NCBI GenBank assembly: GCA_029783825.1
Contig: JAREIK010000343.1
Location: 682,001-746,000 of the forward strand
Origin: Sapria himalayana
Lineage: Eukaryota > Streptophyta > Magnoliopsida > Malpighiales > Rafflesiaceae
Direction: 5' to 3'
Length of the DNA: 64,000 nt
The notes beneath the pieces are model-generated. The model searched no databases and was not told where the DNA came from. It saw nothing but the letters and a program-made list of their open reading frames with translations. A program made the position numbers and the translations under genes. Shown here piece after piece: positions 1-12,560 of this stretch (position 1 is its first letter; the number at the start of each line of letters is the position of its first letter).

Positions 1-414
1 CTTAGACTTGACTGTGATCTTGAGCAAAAATGGGATACTTGGTTGTTATGATGATAAATTAATGTCACAGTTATTAAAAGTTTTCCTTCTAAGTATGATT
101 ATGACTCAATGATAATCATGCAATAACTAAGAATATCATACATTAGAAAGATTGTGTTTTGAGTTAGTAGGATCGTGGTATACATGAATTGCCCCGACCA
201 ATTAGGTAGAGTTTTGGCCAATAATAAATGATGAAACTACATGAGTCTCAATGTTCTAGCCTTTTTTCTAAACATCTCTAAAAACTTATTGATTTTATGA
301 CTATTCATCAAATACTCTAAAATATCAAAGTCATAAAAGTAACCCATATTATCTCATTATTAACCATGAAAATACACCCAAATATTTGGTAGTTTGAATA
401 CTGAATAGTAGGAA
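1..414 (+). repeat. Dispersed repeat family, copy 1 (cut by window edge)
   Basis: This noncoding AT-rich stretch resembles two other places in the window: 27690-28140 in the same orientation and 18660-19090 inverted. Shared landmarks are a block reading like 'gagtacttggttnnnatgat' followed by 'aaattaatgtcat', then 'gtagagttttggccaa' about 150-200 bases later, then a tract with 'atgactattcat'. The copies are well diverged and have gaps. It may be a decayed LTR or a nonautonomous element; the family is not identified. Its right side is interrupted by the hAT end at 415. Confidence 0.55.
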
Positions 415-3400
415 TAGAGGTGTCAAACAGGACGTACCGGGCCGGTTCGGCTTAATTTTTGTGAGCACGACCGTGCTTTCGTGTCGGGCAAGGAATGCCA
501 CGGTTACTGTATCGTGCCGGGTCAGGCCCGTACGGGCTTGTTTTAAAAAAATATTTTTTTTTAAAATATTTAAATTTTTGTATTAAACTATTTATAAAAT
601 ATATATTATATATAGATTATGTTTAAAAATTTTAAATTTGTAACTTGAAAATTATTGAATATACAATATTAATAAAGTTTAAAATTTTTATTATTATTTG
701 TTAATACATTTAGATTATAATTTTTTAGAATTAAATTATAAAGTTTTTAATGAAAAATTTAAACACAAAAATAAATTAAATAAAAAATTTCGTTAAAAAA
801 AATTACTAAGCCATAAAAACAACATAGCCCAATTGATACCGAACCAAAACAAATACAATGTAACGTAAATAAAAAAACATACAATTAATACAAAACAAAA
901 CATCGAAATTAAAAATCAAAATCAAGAATAACACAAATCATCAACTATATCCGTGACCGTGAAACATCACAAATCAAAATCAAGTGACAATGACAAATGA
1001 CATGTAGCATGGCGTGGTATTGGCAACTGGCATGTGACAACGGGCAGGGGCAATCAACTACTATGTCAATTGTCAATCACCATATCATGATCATCATCAA
1101 CCACAACATCAAAATCACTATCATATGGATCATTATCACTAGCAATCAACACATCCGCTTTCGCAGCGGATGCAATCCCTATCATAGATCTAGCACGTTC
1201 CTGGATGCTAAACCTTGAATCCTCATTATCCTTCAAACATGCCAAGACCTCAATAATATCTAGACGTAATCTCGATATTCTATCCGAAATTACTTTCACT
1301 ACAACAGAAAAAGCAGACTCTAATGCTACGCTCGACACCGGAGGAGTCAGTAGATCTCATGCCATCCTAGATAGTACGGGAAAGGTGGACTCATATGATT
1401 TCCACCACTATAATATATCAAGATTTTTAGTATCAGAATGTGATAGGATTGAGCAATAATCGGTATCTAAGTACCGAGATAGCTCGCTCCTATGTGACGA
1501 TCCACCCCGTCGTTTCACTCTTGCTAACTGAATGGAAAAATCGTCATCTCCGAAGAAGGTATCCACGTCCGTAATAACAGTCTCACTACTACTACCACTA
1601 TACCTAGTATCATAGTATGTAAATAGGTCAGCCAACTTCTCGTGAATGAACCCTTTAGATGGGTCTTCTAGGTTCATCTACGATGAAATGTAAGTCAGGG
1701 TGTTATCTACCCCTTCCACCTTAACCCTAGGCCCTAGGGTTCATGTATGAAGAGATGGAATGGTGGACCAGTACTTTAAGTACTTGGATTACATCTTTGC
1801 AACCATATGGCTAAATGTCGGGTCAGCTCAATACTTCCGAAACATGCTACTAATGTTGCATATGTACTTGAGTGCAATGCAAGTAGTTGGAGTATAAACC
1901 GACGAATACATGTTCGTCGTGACATAAAAAATCTTCAGAAATTTCATAAATGAAAATTTTGAAGCCCATTCAGTTTTTTCAATTATAAGTTCATCATTCT
2001 TACTATTGATGTAGTCAGATATCACGTGTTCATATTCATCACATGACTACAACATCAGGTACGTGTAATTCCAACGGTGTCTCACATCTAATTAAAATTT
2101 CTTCTTCTTAAGATTTACAGACAAATAGAGACTACCAAACTCTTATTGCCTACGAGGAGTGCAAACATATTTTAGTACATTACGTATATTATCCAACACG
2201 GGGAAAACACTTTCATACCCACTTGTATAATCAGGTTAATCACGTGACACATGCATCTAACATGAGAAATCTCTCTTAATAGTGTGTCTCTAATATTCCT
2301 AACAAACATGTTAATCGCTATTCCATTATTAAATACTTTATCGAATATGTTACAAATAATTTTATTTTGAATTTTATATTCTCTAAAGATTTTCATCATA
2401 CACTCAAAAATGCATAAAACATCATGAGGATGGAGAATCTTAGAGAATCCTAATATTTTTTTTATTTATTGTCCATTTAGAATCTACATAGTGGCAGGTG
2501 AGACATGCATAAGATGATTAATCGTGACTTGTCCAGATATCGGACATCACTGACACGACTCCACTATATGCCATAAATTCATTAATTATTATTTATTTTT
2601 CTAACTTATAAAACTTTAGTATGTCATTCCTAGATGTGAACCTAAGAATCCTACGATAAGCAGGCTGAAAATATGTTTGCATGATACTCATTAACGTTGG
2701 ATCTTCTGAAAATCTGATCAGAAGACTCATTAATGTGATAAGTTTGATCATGCCTTCCCTACCCAACTCGTTGTGATATATGACATGAGTAAACTTTGAG
2801 ATTAAACTCGATCTAGTCTCAAAAAATACAGTGCTAAGTTGGGTTTGCCTATGATCTAATGCACCATGTTTTTGGTACATAATTCACCATGTCTCTTAAG
2901 GTTCCAAGTCCCAAACGAACTCTGCCATGTTAAATTTCTCATTCAATATTTGTATTGTGTCATTTCTTCTTCCTCACCCCTAATATTTTTTAATTTTATT
3001 ATATTAAAATGAGTCTAAACTACAGAAGTCCACCTAGTGTTTTATTTTTTAGTTGTTTGGGCTGAGACGACTGGAGAAACCAAAGTTTCAGCAGCCTTAG
3101 ACCTCTGTGTAAGATATTCATTTTCTAAATTTAAATATGTTTTATTAATATTTGTCATTTTTTTGGATTTCTATTAAAAAAGAGATAGAGCCTAGATGAT
3201 AGATTTTAGATATTCAGATTAGAGAGAGAGAGACTAGAAGAGAGAGAGAAACAAAAATACTTGATTTTTTAAATAATTATTTTTAAGTTAAAAAGTTATT
3301 GTTCAATACTAAAAGTAGTGAGGTAGATCATGTGCACGGTGTACCATAGTCCAGTTCAAACTTCCAAACATTGAGTTTTGAGTCCCAAAAAGCCGAGCCG

Positions 3401-3790
3401 AATGATGAAATCCCGAGTCCCGAGAGAGAAAGAAGAGCAAGAGATTTGAGAGAGTAAGAATAAATATTTATGAAAAACATAAAATTTATAGAGAGGTGGG
3501 GGTAGGGGGATTAGGGTCGGGCGGGACTGTGGGTCAGGTCGGAGTGGATTTGGACCCGTGCTCGCACATTTTCCCAATTTGTATGGCGCTGGCGATGGGG
3601 TGTGGGTATCTCGTGCAGGTGGGCCGTGTCACTGGCCAAGGAACCGTGCCGGGTCAGGCATTGCATGAGGCTCGGATGGCCTTGGCATGGAAAATTCTCT
3701 TGTCGGGCCGGCCCAGGCACGATCGAGTGCCGGGACTCGGTTACTCTGGTGGGGACTGGGGACGTGGGTTGTGGGATGTGGGTATGTGGG
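415..3790 (-). mobile_element. hAT-superfamily DNA transposon, decayed, right end unresolved
   Basis: The left terminus reads TAGAGGTGTCAAACAGGAC, the same terminal motif found on the short hAT elements at 6069 and 48534, followed by a GC-rich subterminal stretch in AT-rich surroundings. The eight bases before it (407-414, AGTAGGAA) are the expected target duplication, but I could not find the matching copy. A broken hAT transposase is read leftward inside. A second GC-rich stretch at 3490-3790 is probably the subterminal region of the other end, so the right boundary is approximate. Confidence 0.65.
1066..2960 (-). pseudogene. hAT transposase pseudogene (BED finger to C-terminal dimerisation domain)
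   Basis: Fragments in the usual order of a plant RICESLEEPER-like hAT transposase are read on the minus strand but in shifting frames with stops. Near 2890-2920 a zinc-finger-BED tail reads GTWNLKRHGELC. At 2593-2880 the region after the BED finger ends in RNDILKFYKLEK. Near 2172-2399 the catalytic-core motif reads CHVINLIIQVGMK. At 1828-2025 there is FLKIFYVTTNMYSSVYTPT. At 1408-1480 SELSRYLD begins the dimerisation domain, and at 1066-1338 SSVALESAFSVVVKVISDR is the hallmark C-terminal motif. No single frame covers the length, so it cannot encode active transposase. The motif order matches the family; assignment to a subfamily is inference. Confidence 0.8.
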
Positions 3791-6068
3791 ACATGATTTC
3801 CTTTTTACTCAAACAATTCTTTGATAAGTGTAGAATACTCAAACAATTGCAAAATAAAGTAATTTTATTCTTTTTTTGTAAAAGCTCTTCTAATAACATT
3901 TCAAACAGATTTCCTCTATACTAGCATATGTTGATGCAAGATGCCCTACCTATGTCATAAAAGTAAACACAATAGATTTTAGTTTTGAAATTTAACTTAC
4001 AACTTCACTAACAAGAGTGAAAATATAGCCCATAATAGATTTGTTATTATTAATTTTACCAAAATAGTTTATGTCAACATAGTCTCTAACTATAAGGTTA
4101 AAATCTCTCTAAAATAATGTATCATTTGAAGTTCTTCTAATGTATCTAATAATTCTATTCACAGTACTCCAATACACTTTGCTAGAATTTGCTATGAATA
4201 GACCAATCACTCCCACTTCTTGTACAATGTCTTGACTTGTACAACTCATAAAAAAAATCAAACTTCCCATTGTTGATGTATTTAGTACCCAAGATATCTA
4301 TCTCCTCTTTTCTTCTATGCTAGGACACATACTCGAGTATAACTTGAAATTAACAAGACATATGATAGAAATTGGCTTACTATCTTGTATGTTTAAGCAT
4401 CACAAGATCTTGCTAAGATAATTATCTTGAGAGAGAAAAATCTCCCTGTTGTTTTTCTTTCGGTAAATATGTATTTCTAGAATCATGTTTTCTAGTTCCA
4501 AGTCCTTCATATGAAACTCTCTAGCCAACCATGCATTTAATTCTTATATTTGACATTTGTTGAAGCCTACTACCAACATGTAATCCATATACATTAATAA
4601 AATGATAAAGTTATTTCATCCTTAAACCTTTTATACTATATACAATGGTCTAAACCGAGTATATTGTGCCCAAGAATAATATTGAAGGAATCAGATCTCT
4701 TATACTAACACTTTAGTTCATGTTTGAGAGCATAACAAAAATTGTTCAACCTGAAAACCAAGTTCTCATTGTCTGTTTCAGCAAACCTTTTGGTTGGAGT
4801 ATATAAATTTCTTCTTTATGTTCTCTTTGAAGAAATGTATTTTAGACGTTCAATTACTCTAAATATAAATTAAATATAGCACACAAATTCATCACCACTC
4901 TGATTATTGTATGACAAACCATTGGAAAAATAATCTCATTGAAGTCAATATATTCTTTCTAAGCTATTCCTTTCTACACCAATCTTATAGGATACTATTT
5001 TACTAGATCATTGCTATCCTAATTGATCTTGTAGGCCTATTTATTTCTAATAGATTTTCTTATATCTTGTTCATATATAGAGTTTCAAAATTTTCCTCCA
5101 TTATTATCATCCATGTGATGCATATGAGTTACTTGTAGCTTCATAAAATATTAATGGTGCTCCTCTTTTTATTAGAAGATAATATTAAATATTACTCTTT
5201 ATAACATACTTTGAGTGTTAAGTTGGTGGTTTCTATCATGAGTCAGCTGACTAACTTTTGGAGCCTTAGACTTGATTTTTTCTCATACCTCATACCTTGG
5301 TGCTTCCTCGATAAATACGAGAGTTTCTTATGTTTGATTATTTTTTACTTGTATAGTTATAGTCTTTGAAACTTATTTTAATGTGCAATCATTTTTATAA
5401 ATTCTTTCTAGTTGATTTTCTACAAAGATTATATCGCTATTGATAATTATCTTGTGGGTAGTGAGATCACATAGATGATACCATTTTACTTATTCAACAT
5501 ACCCTAAAAATATATACTTTTTAATATTGAGATCTAACTATGATCTTTCTTGGTTATTATATTTCACATAAGTTATAAGTAATACATCCAAAAAAATAAA
5601 GTACAGCAATCTACCTATCCTAAAGATAGTAGATTTTTATTCAAGTCCTCACATATCGTACCTCTTGAATTGTGTGAACTATAATATCAAATATTTTTAT
5701 TTGGATAGTACCAATACTAATAATATTCAAAGCATGATCAACACATGTGTATAGAATCTCATGAGATTGGTTTATACTTATGGAACCATTCTCTTCGAGA
5801 TGTCATGTACCATGAAACTCATGAGTCTAGTAATGAGACATCACCAAACTAATTTTTACTTTCAACTGTTATTATTGCCTTGCTGTATAGTATAGTGCCA
5901 TCAACATAAATATTTAATATATTTTCTTGAGTATTTGATGACTCATCATCCCATCTCATATTTTTTTTACAAACAATCTATTTTAAATGGCCTTTCTTGC
6001 CTTAATTTGTAGTATTTTATTTACTTCTTATTTATTGATTTTGATCTATCATAATACTAACTCCCACT

Positions 6069-6653
6069 TAAAGGTGTCAAACGGGCCGAGTGGCTCGGGC
6101 TAGCCTGAACCCCGACATAGTTTAAGCGTGTCTGCCTGACACGACATTGTACTATAGCATGCCCAAGCCCGTGCTAGGCGGACCCTTAGCACAATTCATG
6201 CCGTGTCTTGTTGAGGGTTTTCGACCTATGTGTCGTGCCAGGCACAACACAGGTGCCTGGCTCGTGGGCACGACATTGGTGATGCTGCACCGAGATACGC
6301 ATTATGGCCGACGCAGTGACTTTTGACGGGGGACGACGAGCTGATACTAGATGGGCGATGGCTCGGCACGCCGACACCTGATGGGCGATGGCTCGGCATG
6401 CCGACACCTGATGGGCGATGGCTCAGCATGCCCAACGGCGTGAGGTGGCACAGCCCTAATTTTATCTTAATCTAGAATGGTCTGATCCAACCCGACCGTA
6501 ACTAGCCTGACTTGGCCCATACTTGGATGATTTTTGGCCGTGAGCTGTGCTGGGCCTATCCTCCAGTGAACCGTACTGTGTCCGTCATGACACGCGAGCT
6601 CAATTGGGCCTAAAAAAATGGCCCAGCCTGGCCCGACACGTTTGACATCTATA
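6069..6653. mobile_element. Nonautonomous short hAT element, 585 bp
   Basis: A GC-rich block in AT-rich DNA begins TAAAGGTGTCAAACGGG and ends CGTTTGACATCTATA, imperfect inverted termini matching the TAGAGGTGTCAAACGGG type of the element at 48534. The flanking 8-mers are CTCCCACT (6061-6068) and TTCCTACT (6654-6661); they agree at six of eight positions and both differences are C/T, as expected for an aged duplication at methylated cytosines. It carries no transposase; the open frames within it are by-products of its GC-rich sequence. It sits in the Copia relic, so it is the younger insertion. Confidence 0.75.
6351..6440. repeat. 30-bp tandem repeat, three copies
   Basis: Three head-to-tail copies of a 30-base unit start at 6351, 6381 and 6411, each beginning ATGGGCGATGGCTC. 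The first two are nearly identical and the third drifts. The array lies inside the short hAT element and produces the repetitive translated peptides seen on the minus strand. Confidence 0.85.
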
Positions 6654-7059
6654 TTCCTACTAGAGACTTGCTTTGTTGATCTTCCTCATATCATCGTCAA
6701 AGTTTCTACTTATTATGTACTTGTCTATCCTCTCTATTTTTGCATATGTTTTCTTATTCTTTTTTATGATCAATCATAGTAATTAGAGAACATATAATAT
6801 TTAAAGTATTGATATGATTAATTATCATATTAGATTTTATCATTTGCAGAGTGTGAAATCTCTTGTTGTGAAGTGATTTTATCTCATATAGTCTTATGAG
6901 AGTATCTCAAATTTCTTTTTTTTTGTATTCTTTTTTGTCATACTGGGCAGTACCTCATCATTAGTGCCAAATCATCATTGAAAATCACAATTTCCCGTAT
7001 CTTTTTCCACTTATTTTTAGTAATTATAATGAGTCTTTTTTTAATTAAATCTAAATAAT

Positions 7060-7724
7060 TATTTTCCATTATAAAAAATCTCTCATGTTAAATTTTTATA
7101 TATTACAATTTAATTGTAATTTATTTTTTTATAATAAATAGCACATGAGAATAATAATAACTATTTATATTAATATACTAATAAAATTATCAAGTAGAGG
7201 AGCTGCAATACTCTCTTAAAAACTACATACCTTGAGTTTTTTTATATCATCCTTTTAGTAAATCACATATTTGATATCAATGTTATGAAAATAGAACATG
7301 TATCAATATTAAAAAAAAAATGAAAATTTAAACTTAAATCAATAAAATAACCAAGAAAATTTACAAAGGAGGATAAACTTATCTATATAAAATAAAAAAT
7401 CAGAAATCCCAAGTATATTTATGAAACAAAGACCCTCTGAACTTTTTGAAACAATGACCGCATCCCTAAGATTTCATCATTCTCAGTCGTTTCATAAATT
7501 TTGAATTTGTTAATTTTTACATCCCTCAAAGCTAGACAAACTCGTCCCCTAGTTTCCGCTCGCGCATGATTTTGAACTTCTGGTTAGAACTCTGCCTCAC
7601 AATAGGAAGTTCTGCAGGAATAATGCTACAGGCCCTCACAAATCTTTACATTTATGGTACAAAATCTATGCGTTTCCATCTTCTCAATCTTCTCATTTCC
7701 TACTTTGGTTTCAGTGCCCTCCCA
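7060..7724. other. Intergenic region upstream of the NAC gene
   Basis: Mostly AT-rich with no coding signal up to about 7550. From 7550 onward the composition becomes less AT-rich and pyrimidine-rich, which fits the proximal promoter and leader of the NAC gene. An ATG at 7566 is in frame with the NAC start without an intervening stop, but the intervening residues show no NAC similarity. Confidence 0.5.
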
Positions 7725-7734
7725 TTAAATATAT
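7725..7734 (+). promoter_or_regulatory. Possible TATA box for the NAC gene
   Basis: TTAAATATAT lies about 150 bases before the chosen start codon, followed by a pyrimidine-rich leader. If used, transcription would begin near 7760 and the in-frame ATG at 7566 would be excluded from the mRNA. This is a motif match only. Confidence 0.3.
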
Positions 7735-7880
7735 CTTGTTTCCTTGATCCACTCTCTATCCCCGACGTCCTACTCTCACCACCTGAAAGTTCATCATCCC
7801 ACTCCCTGCGCCTCCATCACCAATTCTTGATTTTCCCGTTAGCTCGGAATAAAATTCGCAGGCTGAAATCTACGTTGCCG

Positions 7881-10392
7881 ATGGACGACCTTCTCTCTGA
7901 ACTCCACTGGGAAGACATGAGCGAGTTTGGTTTGCCGCCTGGTTTCAGATTCCACCCCACAGACGAAGAGCTCATCACTTTCTATCTGGCTTCTAAGGTC
8001 TTTCATGGAGTTCTCCTTGGCCTGGAAATTGTGGAAATAGACCTTAACAGATGCGAGCCCTGGGAGCTTCCAGGTAAACAATGATAACAATACGAACAAG
8101 TTTTTGCTAGCTAGCCAAGATGCTACTTTTTTTTCCCCCTAGCCCTTCTCTCCTATCACTCCTTTCCCGTAATTATATGCTGCTTCTTCTTTCCTCCTGT
8201 TCTTGATCATCACTTTTTTCTATTTTTACAGAAGAAGCTAATCATGCAAACCAACAGGATATGACACAAAATTAGGTTTAATATTGCAAATGTTAAATTC
8301 TATAACCAAGATTCTGTCAACAATTTGAACAAACAATATTTAGGATAACCCTAAGTGCCTATTGCTATAAAACCTAAAAATTTTCAGGAATATCATTAGA
8401 ACTCATCTGTGATCTGCTTAATACACATTAGCTTGAATAGGAGCAACACAACAGCATTGGAGACTATTTTATCTAAGAGGTCGTTGTCATGGAGAGTTGA
8501 GTAATATGCACGCCTGCTAGTTCTAACTCTTGATTTCTCTACCCATTTCCTCACGCACACATTTTGTTAGAAAAAAAGCCCCTGCCGGACATTAAATTTC
8601 AAAGGAAATTTTATCTTACAAATCTCTATTCAGTAAGATGTGCTCTGTGTCGTTGTTGCCGCATGCATAAGTATGCCTGCATTGCGTTCACGAGGTGGTT
8701 AATTTTGATCTTCAGACGCAGCGAAGATGGGAGAGAAAGAGTGGTATTTCTTTAGCTTGAGGGACAGGAAGTACCCTACAGGGCTGAGAACGAACAGGGC
8801 AACCGGAGCTGGGTACTGGAAAGCAACGGGCAAAGACCGTCAGGTGAACAGCGCCACCACCGGAGCACTGATAGGAATGAAGAAGACGTTAGTTTTCTAC
8901 AAAGGCAGAGCCCCGAGAGGGGAGAAGACGAAGTGGGTCATGCACGAATACCGCCTCGACGGTCATTTATCCTGCCGCCACCAGGTATGACGCCCACTCC
9001 CTATTTGGTTGCCGCTCACACGTGTGCAGGGTAAACTTTAATCAACCTCCACTCGCTGTTTTCTTTCATGTTTATCTTTTTCATTAAATCTCGAGTTCTT
9101 CTCATAACTCTGTCTGTGTATGCGTACGCTTGAGAGAGAGAGAGAGATGGAGAGAGAGATAGGACAAGGAGGCACAGTGCCCACCTTCTGTCCCATGTCT
9201 TTTACGGAGTTGACTTAATGATCTGTTCCTTATTAAACCCTAGATTTGATTGGTTTGATTTAACAAGTCGTGTTTTGGTGCCAAGTGACGCCTCTCTTCC
9301 GTTTGGTGTTGTCCATCCGAGATCTGAACTATATAGGTAGGATTCAGAATTCAGAAGTATAGCTATACGTCATTACTGTATTCATTCCCTTAGCTTATCT
9401 TCTTTTCGTGCTTGATGCAGTTGTACATCGTCTCCAAATCCTTTAATAATGGCTCCGATAACATACACGCATATATGTAAAGACTATTTATTAATGTATT
9501 CTTCTTTCTTCTTCAAGAAACATAAGTAATGCAGAGAATTTCTCGTCCTTTTTTTTTTTTTTGACGAGTTGGACGAGGATCAGGTGCTAAAGATCGATTT
9601 CGATTTATCAAAAACAATAATATATTGGTGCTGGACGTAAATATAACTAGCGAATATTGATTCTTGGGTGGGTGCATGCAGGAGGAATGGGTGATTTGCA
9701 GGATCTTCAATAAGATCAGCGGGGAGAAGAAGAATGGGGTCCTGGAACAACGTCGAGGAGGCAACAACAACAAAAACATGCTGGCGGAATCGTATTCTCG
9801 ATCATCGGTAACTGCGAATTCCATTCCTGCACCCCTCGAACCATGCCCATGCCCAACAACGCCAAGATCGGTATATGAATGCCACCATCAATCTCAGCTT
9901 CCTCCTCCCGCCGGAGGTTTTCGACGGAACGCTCCTCCGACTGATCAGCCGCAAGAAATTATCAACATGTTGACCCCCTCAGCTTTCAAAACCCATATCA
10001 TCGGATTCCAATCTCCCACCAACACCTCTGCGGCTGCCACCCTCACGCCGTCGACCCACGTCAGCTCTCTGTTCTCTCATCAATATTTCGGATCGAAAGA
10101 TCAGCCAGCAGCTTCTTTCCCAAAACAGTGCACGTCGACAGAGGGGACCTTTCCTCATTTAGAAATAGCTGATGGAAACTTCAACTGGGTCGACAGTCAC
10201 CAGGCAATCACATGCCAAAATCCTTTGATTTTTGAGACGGACTGCTGCAACTTCTTGGGTTCAGCAGGCACCAATGCCTGCCAGGCCTCTAGCAGCACAC
10301 CAATTGCTTTCAACAGGGCGGGCTTTCAGACGATGCTTGACGCATCACATATCAGCCTGTCTGGAGAATCTTTCCCCAGCTTGGATTCTTGA
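7881..10392 (+). CDS. CUC3-like: NAC-domain transcription factor, CUC3-like (three exons)
   Basis: Exons are 7881-8073, 8716-8984 and 9682-10392, all with GT-AG introns, joining in one frame to 390 residues. The phase-1 first junction restores [17 protein letters not shown] across the NAC domain, and the second restores [13 protein letters not shown]. Subdomain A ([20 protein letters not shown], residues 17-36) opens the DNA-binding domain; subdomains C-D ([29 protein letters not shown]) lie in exon 2; the domain ends near residue 165. The following 225 residues are a Ser/Pro/Thr/Gln-rich, low-complexity C-terminal region of the kind that activates transcription. The short N-terminal motif MDDLLSEL before the domain and the [10 protein letters not shown] segment resemble Arabidopsis CUC3, which acts in the nucleus in organ-boundary and meristem formation. 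I see no miR164 target-like sequence in exon 3, as expected for CUC3 rather than CUC1/CUC2. The ATG at 7917 is an alternative start. Orthology is inferred from motifs only. Confidence 0.92.
9129..9165. repeat. (GA)n microsatellite in NAC intron 2
   Basis: A short, slightly interrupted GA run in the second intron of the NAC gene. It has no apparent effect on the splice sites. Confidence 0.85.
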
Positions 10393-11278
10393 AGATCTTG
10401 AAAATGCCCGACCTTCCCTCATCGCGGTTCTTCTTTTATTAACGGGGGGGATTAATTAGGAGGATTCGGTCGCTATATATGATAACGTGAAAACTAATCT
10501 CCTGTAAAATGCTGCTTAAAATGTAGCGTAGCTGTTCTGTAAATAGGCTGCACTCCTAATTTAATCTCAGCTCCATGCATCAATTATGTCTGCGCCAAGC
10601 TGCAAACCTTTTCCGGCTGACGTCATTTTTTTTGCTTTTTTTTCTTTCTCATGATCGATCACTGTGCTGATTTTATCTTCCATTCACATGCACACACAGC
10701 CGTGTCTCTTTCACCGACGTTACTGGTTATTTATTGATTGAGTGAGTGATTGGTTTGGTATTTGGGATACCTGCTCCTACAGTAGTCCTAGAACTGCAGG
10801 CTGTCAGAGTTGAGAGGGAGACGAAGGGAAATTTAGGGTGGGGCCTTCACCTGCCCAGATCTGATGCAAAATATAAAGTAATGGACTTCAACAAGGGTTT
10901 GGGTTTAATTCACACATGACAACCAGGCACAAGCACCGGAGGAGTTGGAGACTTTGGAGTCTCGGCTCAACTGCATCTCTAAAATACATAAATACTTGGA
11001 AAATTATTTTGATGATACATCAACTTGAAAAAAATAAAATAAAAACTAAAATTTTGGATTTGGATTAAAATACACCAAACTAAAAAATATTTAATTAGAA
11101 ATAATGCTAATGGGTCACATTCTCAATATAAAAATAGGTGATAATTATGTAAATGCCACTCAAAATCAAAAAATATATATACATATATATGGTACTCATT
11201 TTAAAAATATTAAAAAATTATTAAAAAAATATAAAAAAAAATATTTATAATGGTTTCACCAATACCCTGTATACATAA
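10393..11278. other. NAC 3' flank and intergenic sequence
   Basis: The first 200 bases after the stop are of mixed composition and fit a 3' untranslated region; no canonical AATAAA is evident. Beyond 10970 the sequence turns AT-rich with poly(A) runs. No gene seen. Confidence 0.5.
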
Positions 11279-11330
11279 ATCACACACACACACACACACA
11301 GACACGTGTGTGTGTGTGTGTGTGCGCGCA
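11279..11330. repeat. Back-to-back (CA)n and (GT)n forming an inverted repeat
   Basis: A run of CA dinucleotides, a short centre GACACGTG, then a run of GT dinucleotides. The two arms are complementary and could fold into a hairpin or cruciform of about 20 base pairs; alternating purine-pyrimidine also favours Z-DNA. It ends in GCGCGCATGCATA. Confidence 0.85.
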
Positions 11331-11889
11331 TGCATATACCAACATTAGATACATCCTACATGTATGTATGTATTTATTTTTTTAATAATTATGGGGAGTG
11401 ACGAGTAACGACATTAAGTATTTATGAGGTTTAATTTTTTAGGGGATTAAAAAAAATTGTTTTGATGATTAAATATTTTTAAATTGAAGTAACCTCAATA
11501 TAATTTTCTCTAAAAATTTTTATATGTTGGGCAAAATTTTCTCTTGCATATTATATTCCAAAATGAAAATATTTATGATTTTGGAACTTTTTGATCAAGT
11601 AAAAACATAAATCCACAATTACCCCTTAACATCAAAAAAAAAAAAAGAATAAAAAAAAAATATTGCATATTGTATTTTTGAAAATCATATATGCATTAGG
11701 GATATACTTATTCAAAAATACTATATCAATATGAAAATAGTACATGTTTTAATAAATATAATTATAAGTTTATATATGTATACTATGAATATAAAATATA
11801 TATGCTTATAGATAAATTATTTATAACCATCTATGTTTATCTATAAATGTATATGTTATATTTATATAATGTTATATATAAATATAATT

Positions 11890-11924
<35 letters not shown>

Positions 11925-12441
11925 GTACGTGTGTGTGTATTTATTTTTTTTATTTTTTAATTATTTTTAATTATTTTTATTATTTTTATTTTTTTAATCT
12001 ATATGTTATTAGATATACTTATATGGTTATAAATATGTTTATCTATAAGCATATACCTTTATAAAGGTATATATGTTATATTTATATAACATCATATAAA
12101 TATAACATATATGTTTATGTTATAAATGTATATATTTATATAATGTTTATTTATATATTAATTTGTGTCACCCCTCCCTCCCAATTCACCCCATATATAT
12201 TATCCTCTACCCCCTATATAATATATGAGACTTGGAGCTCTTGAGTCGAAGCATGAACGACCCCCTATCCTAGAAAATTAAGACATTGTGGATTACATTT
12301 TTGACATTTCTAGGGACTAAACTCATGTTCCCGTGGCTGAGCTATCTTATCCAATTGATAATCAAATAACCATACCATTAGTATACCATTTATGTTTATG
12401 TTATATATACATATAAAATATATGTTTATTGCTAAATATAT

Positions 12442-12484
<43 letters not shown>

Positions 12485-12560
12485 GTATGTTATTTATAAA
12501 CACATATATGTTTATTAATAATGAGTTCATGTCCTGCTCCTTCATGGATTACTCCCACTA
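11331..12560. repeat. AT-rich block with composite (TA)n(TATG)n microsatellites
   Basis: Two composite microsatellites, at about 11888-11935 and 12448-12492, have the same order (TA repeats, then TATG/TATGT repeats). Between them lie many short palindromic pieces built around TATATGTTTAT. A less AT-rich stretch at 12165-12350 shows no coding signal. Confidence 0.6.

Larger units (their letters stand above)
3820..7060 (-). mobile_element. Copia LTR-retrotransposon relic, split by a short hAT element
   Basis: Read on the minus strand, 5000-4550 contains a recognisable Ty1/Copia reverse transcriptase in broken frames: TIIRVVMNLCAIFNLYLE, then TFLQREHKEEIYILQPKG, and nearer 4560-4620 YMDYMLVVGFNK, where the catalytic YVDD has become YMDY. 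The AT-rich sequence from 5100 to 6060 is the expected position of integrase and gag but is too decayed to assign. The hAT element 6069-6653 interrupts it, and 6654-7060 may continue the same relic, though this is weak. No LTRs were found. Confidence 0.6.

Noticed and set aside
3496..3924. 142-codon frame in GC-rich DNA
   Set aside because: Lies in hAT subterminal sequence; composition explains the lack of stops and no protein family is visible.
7566..7880. 105-residue in-frame extension of the NAC protein
   Set aside because: No NAC similarity, unlike any NAC N-terminus; a TATA-like sequence lies inside it and CUC3-type proteins start close to the domain.
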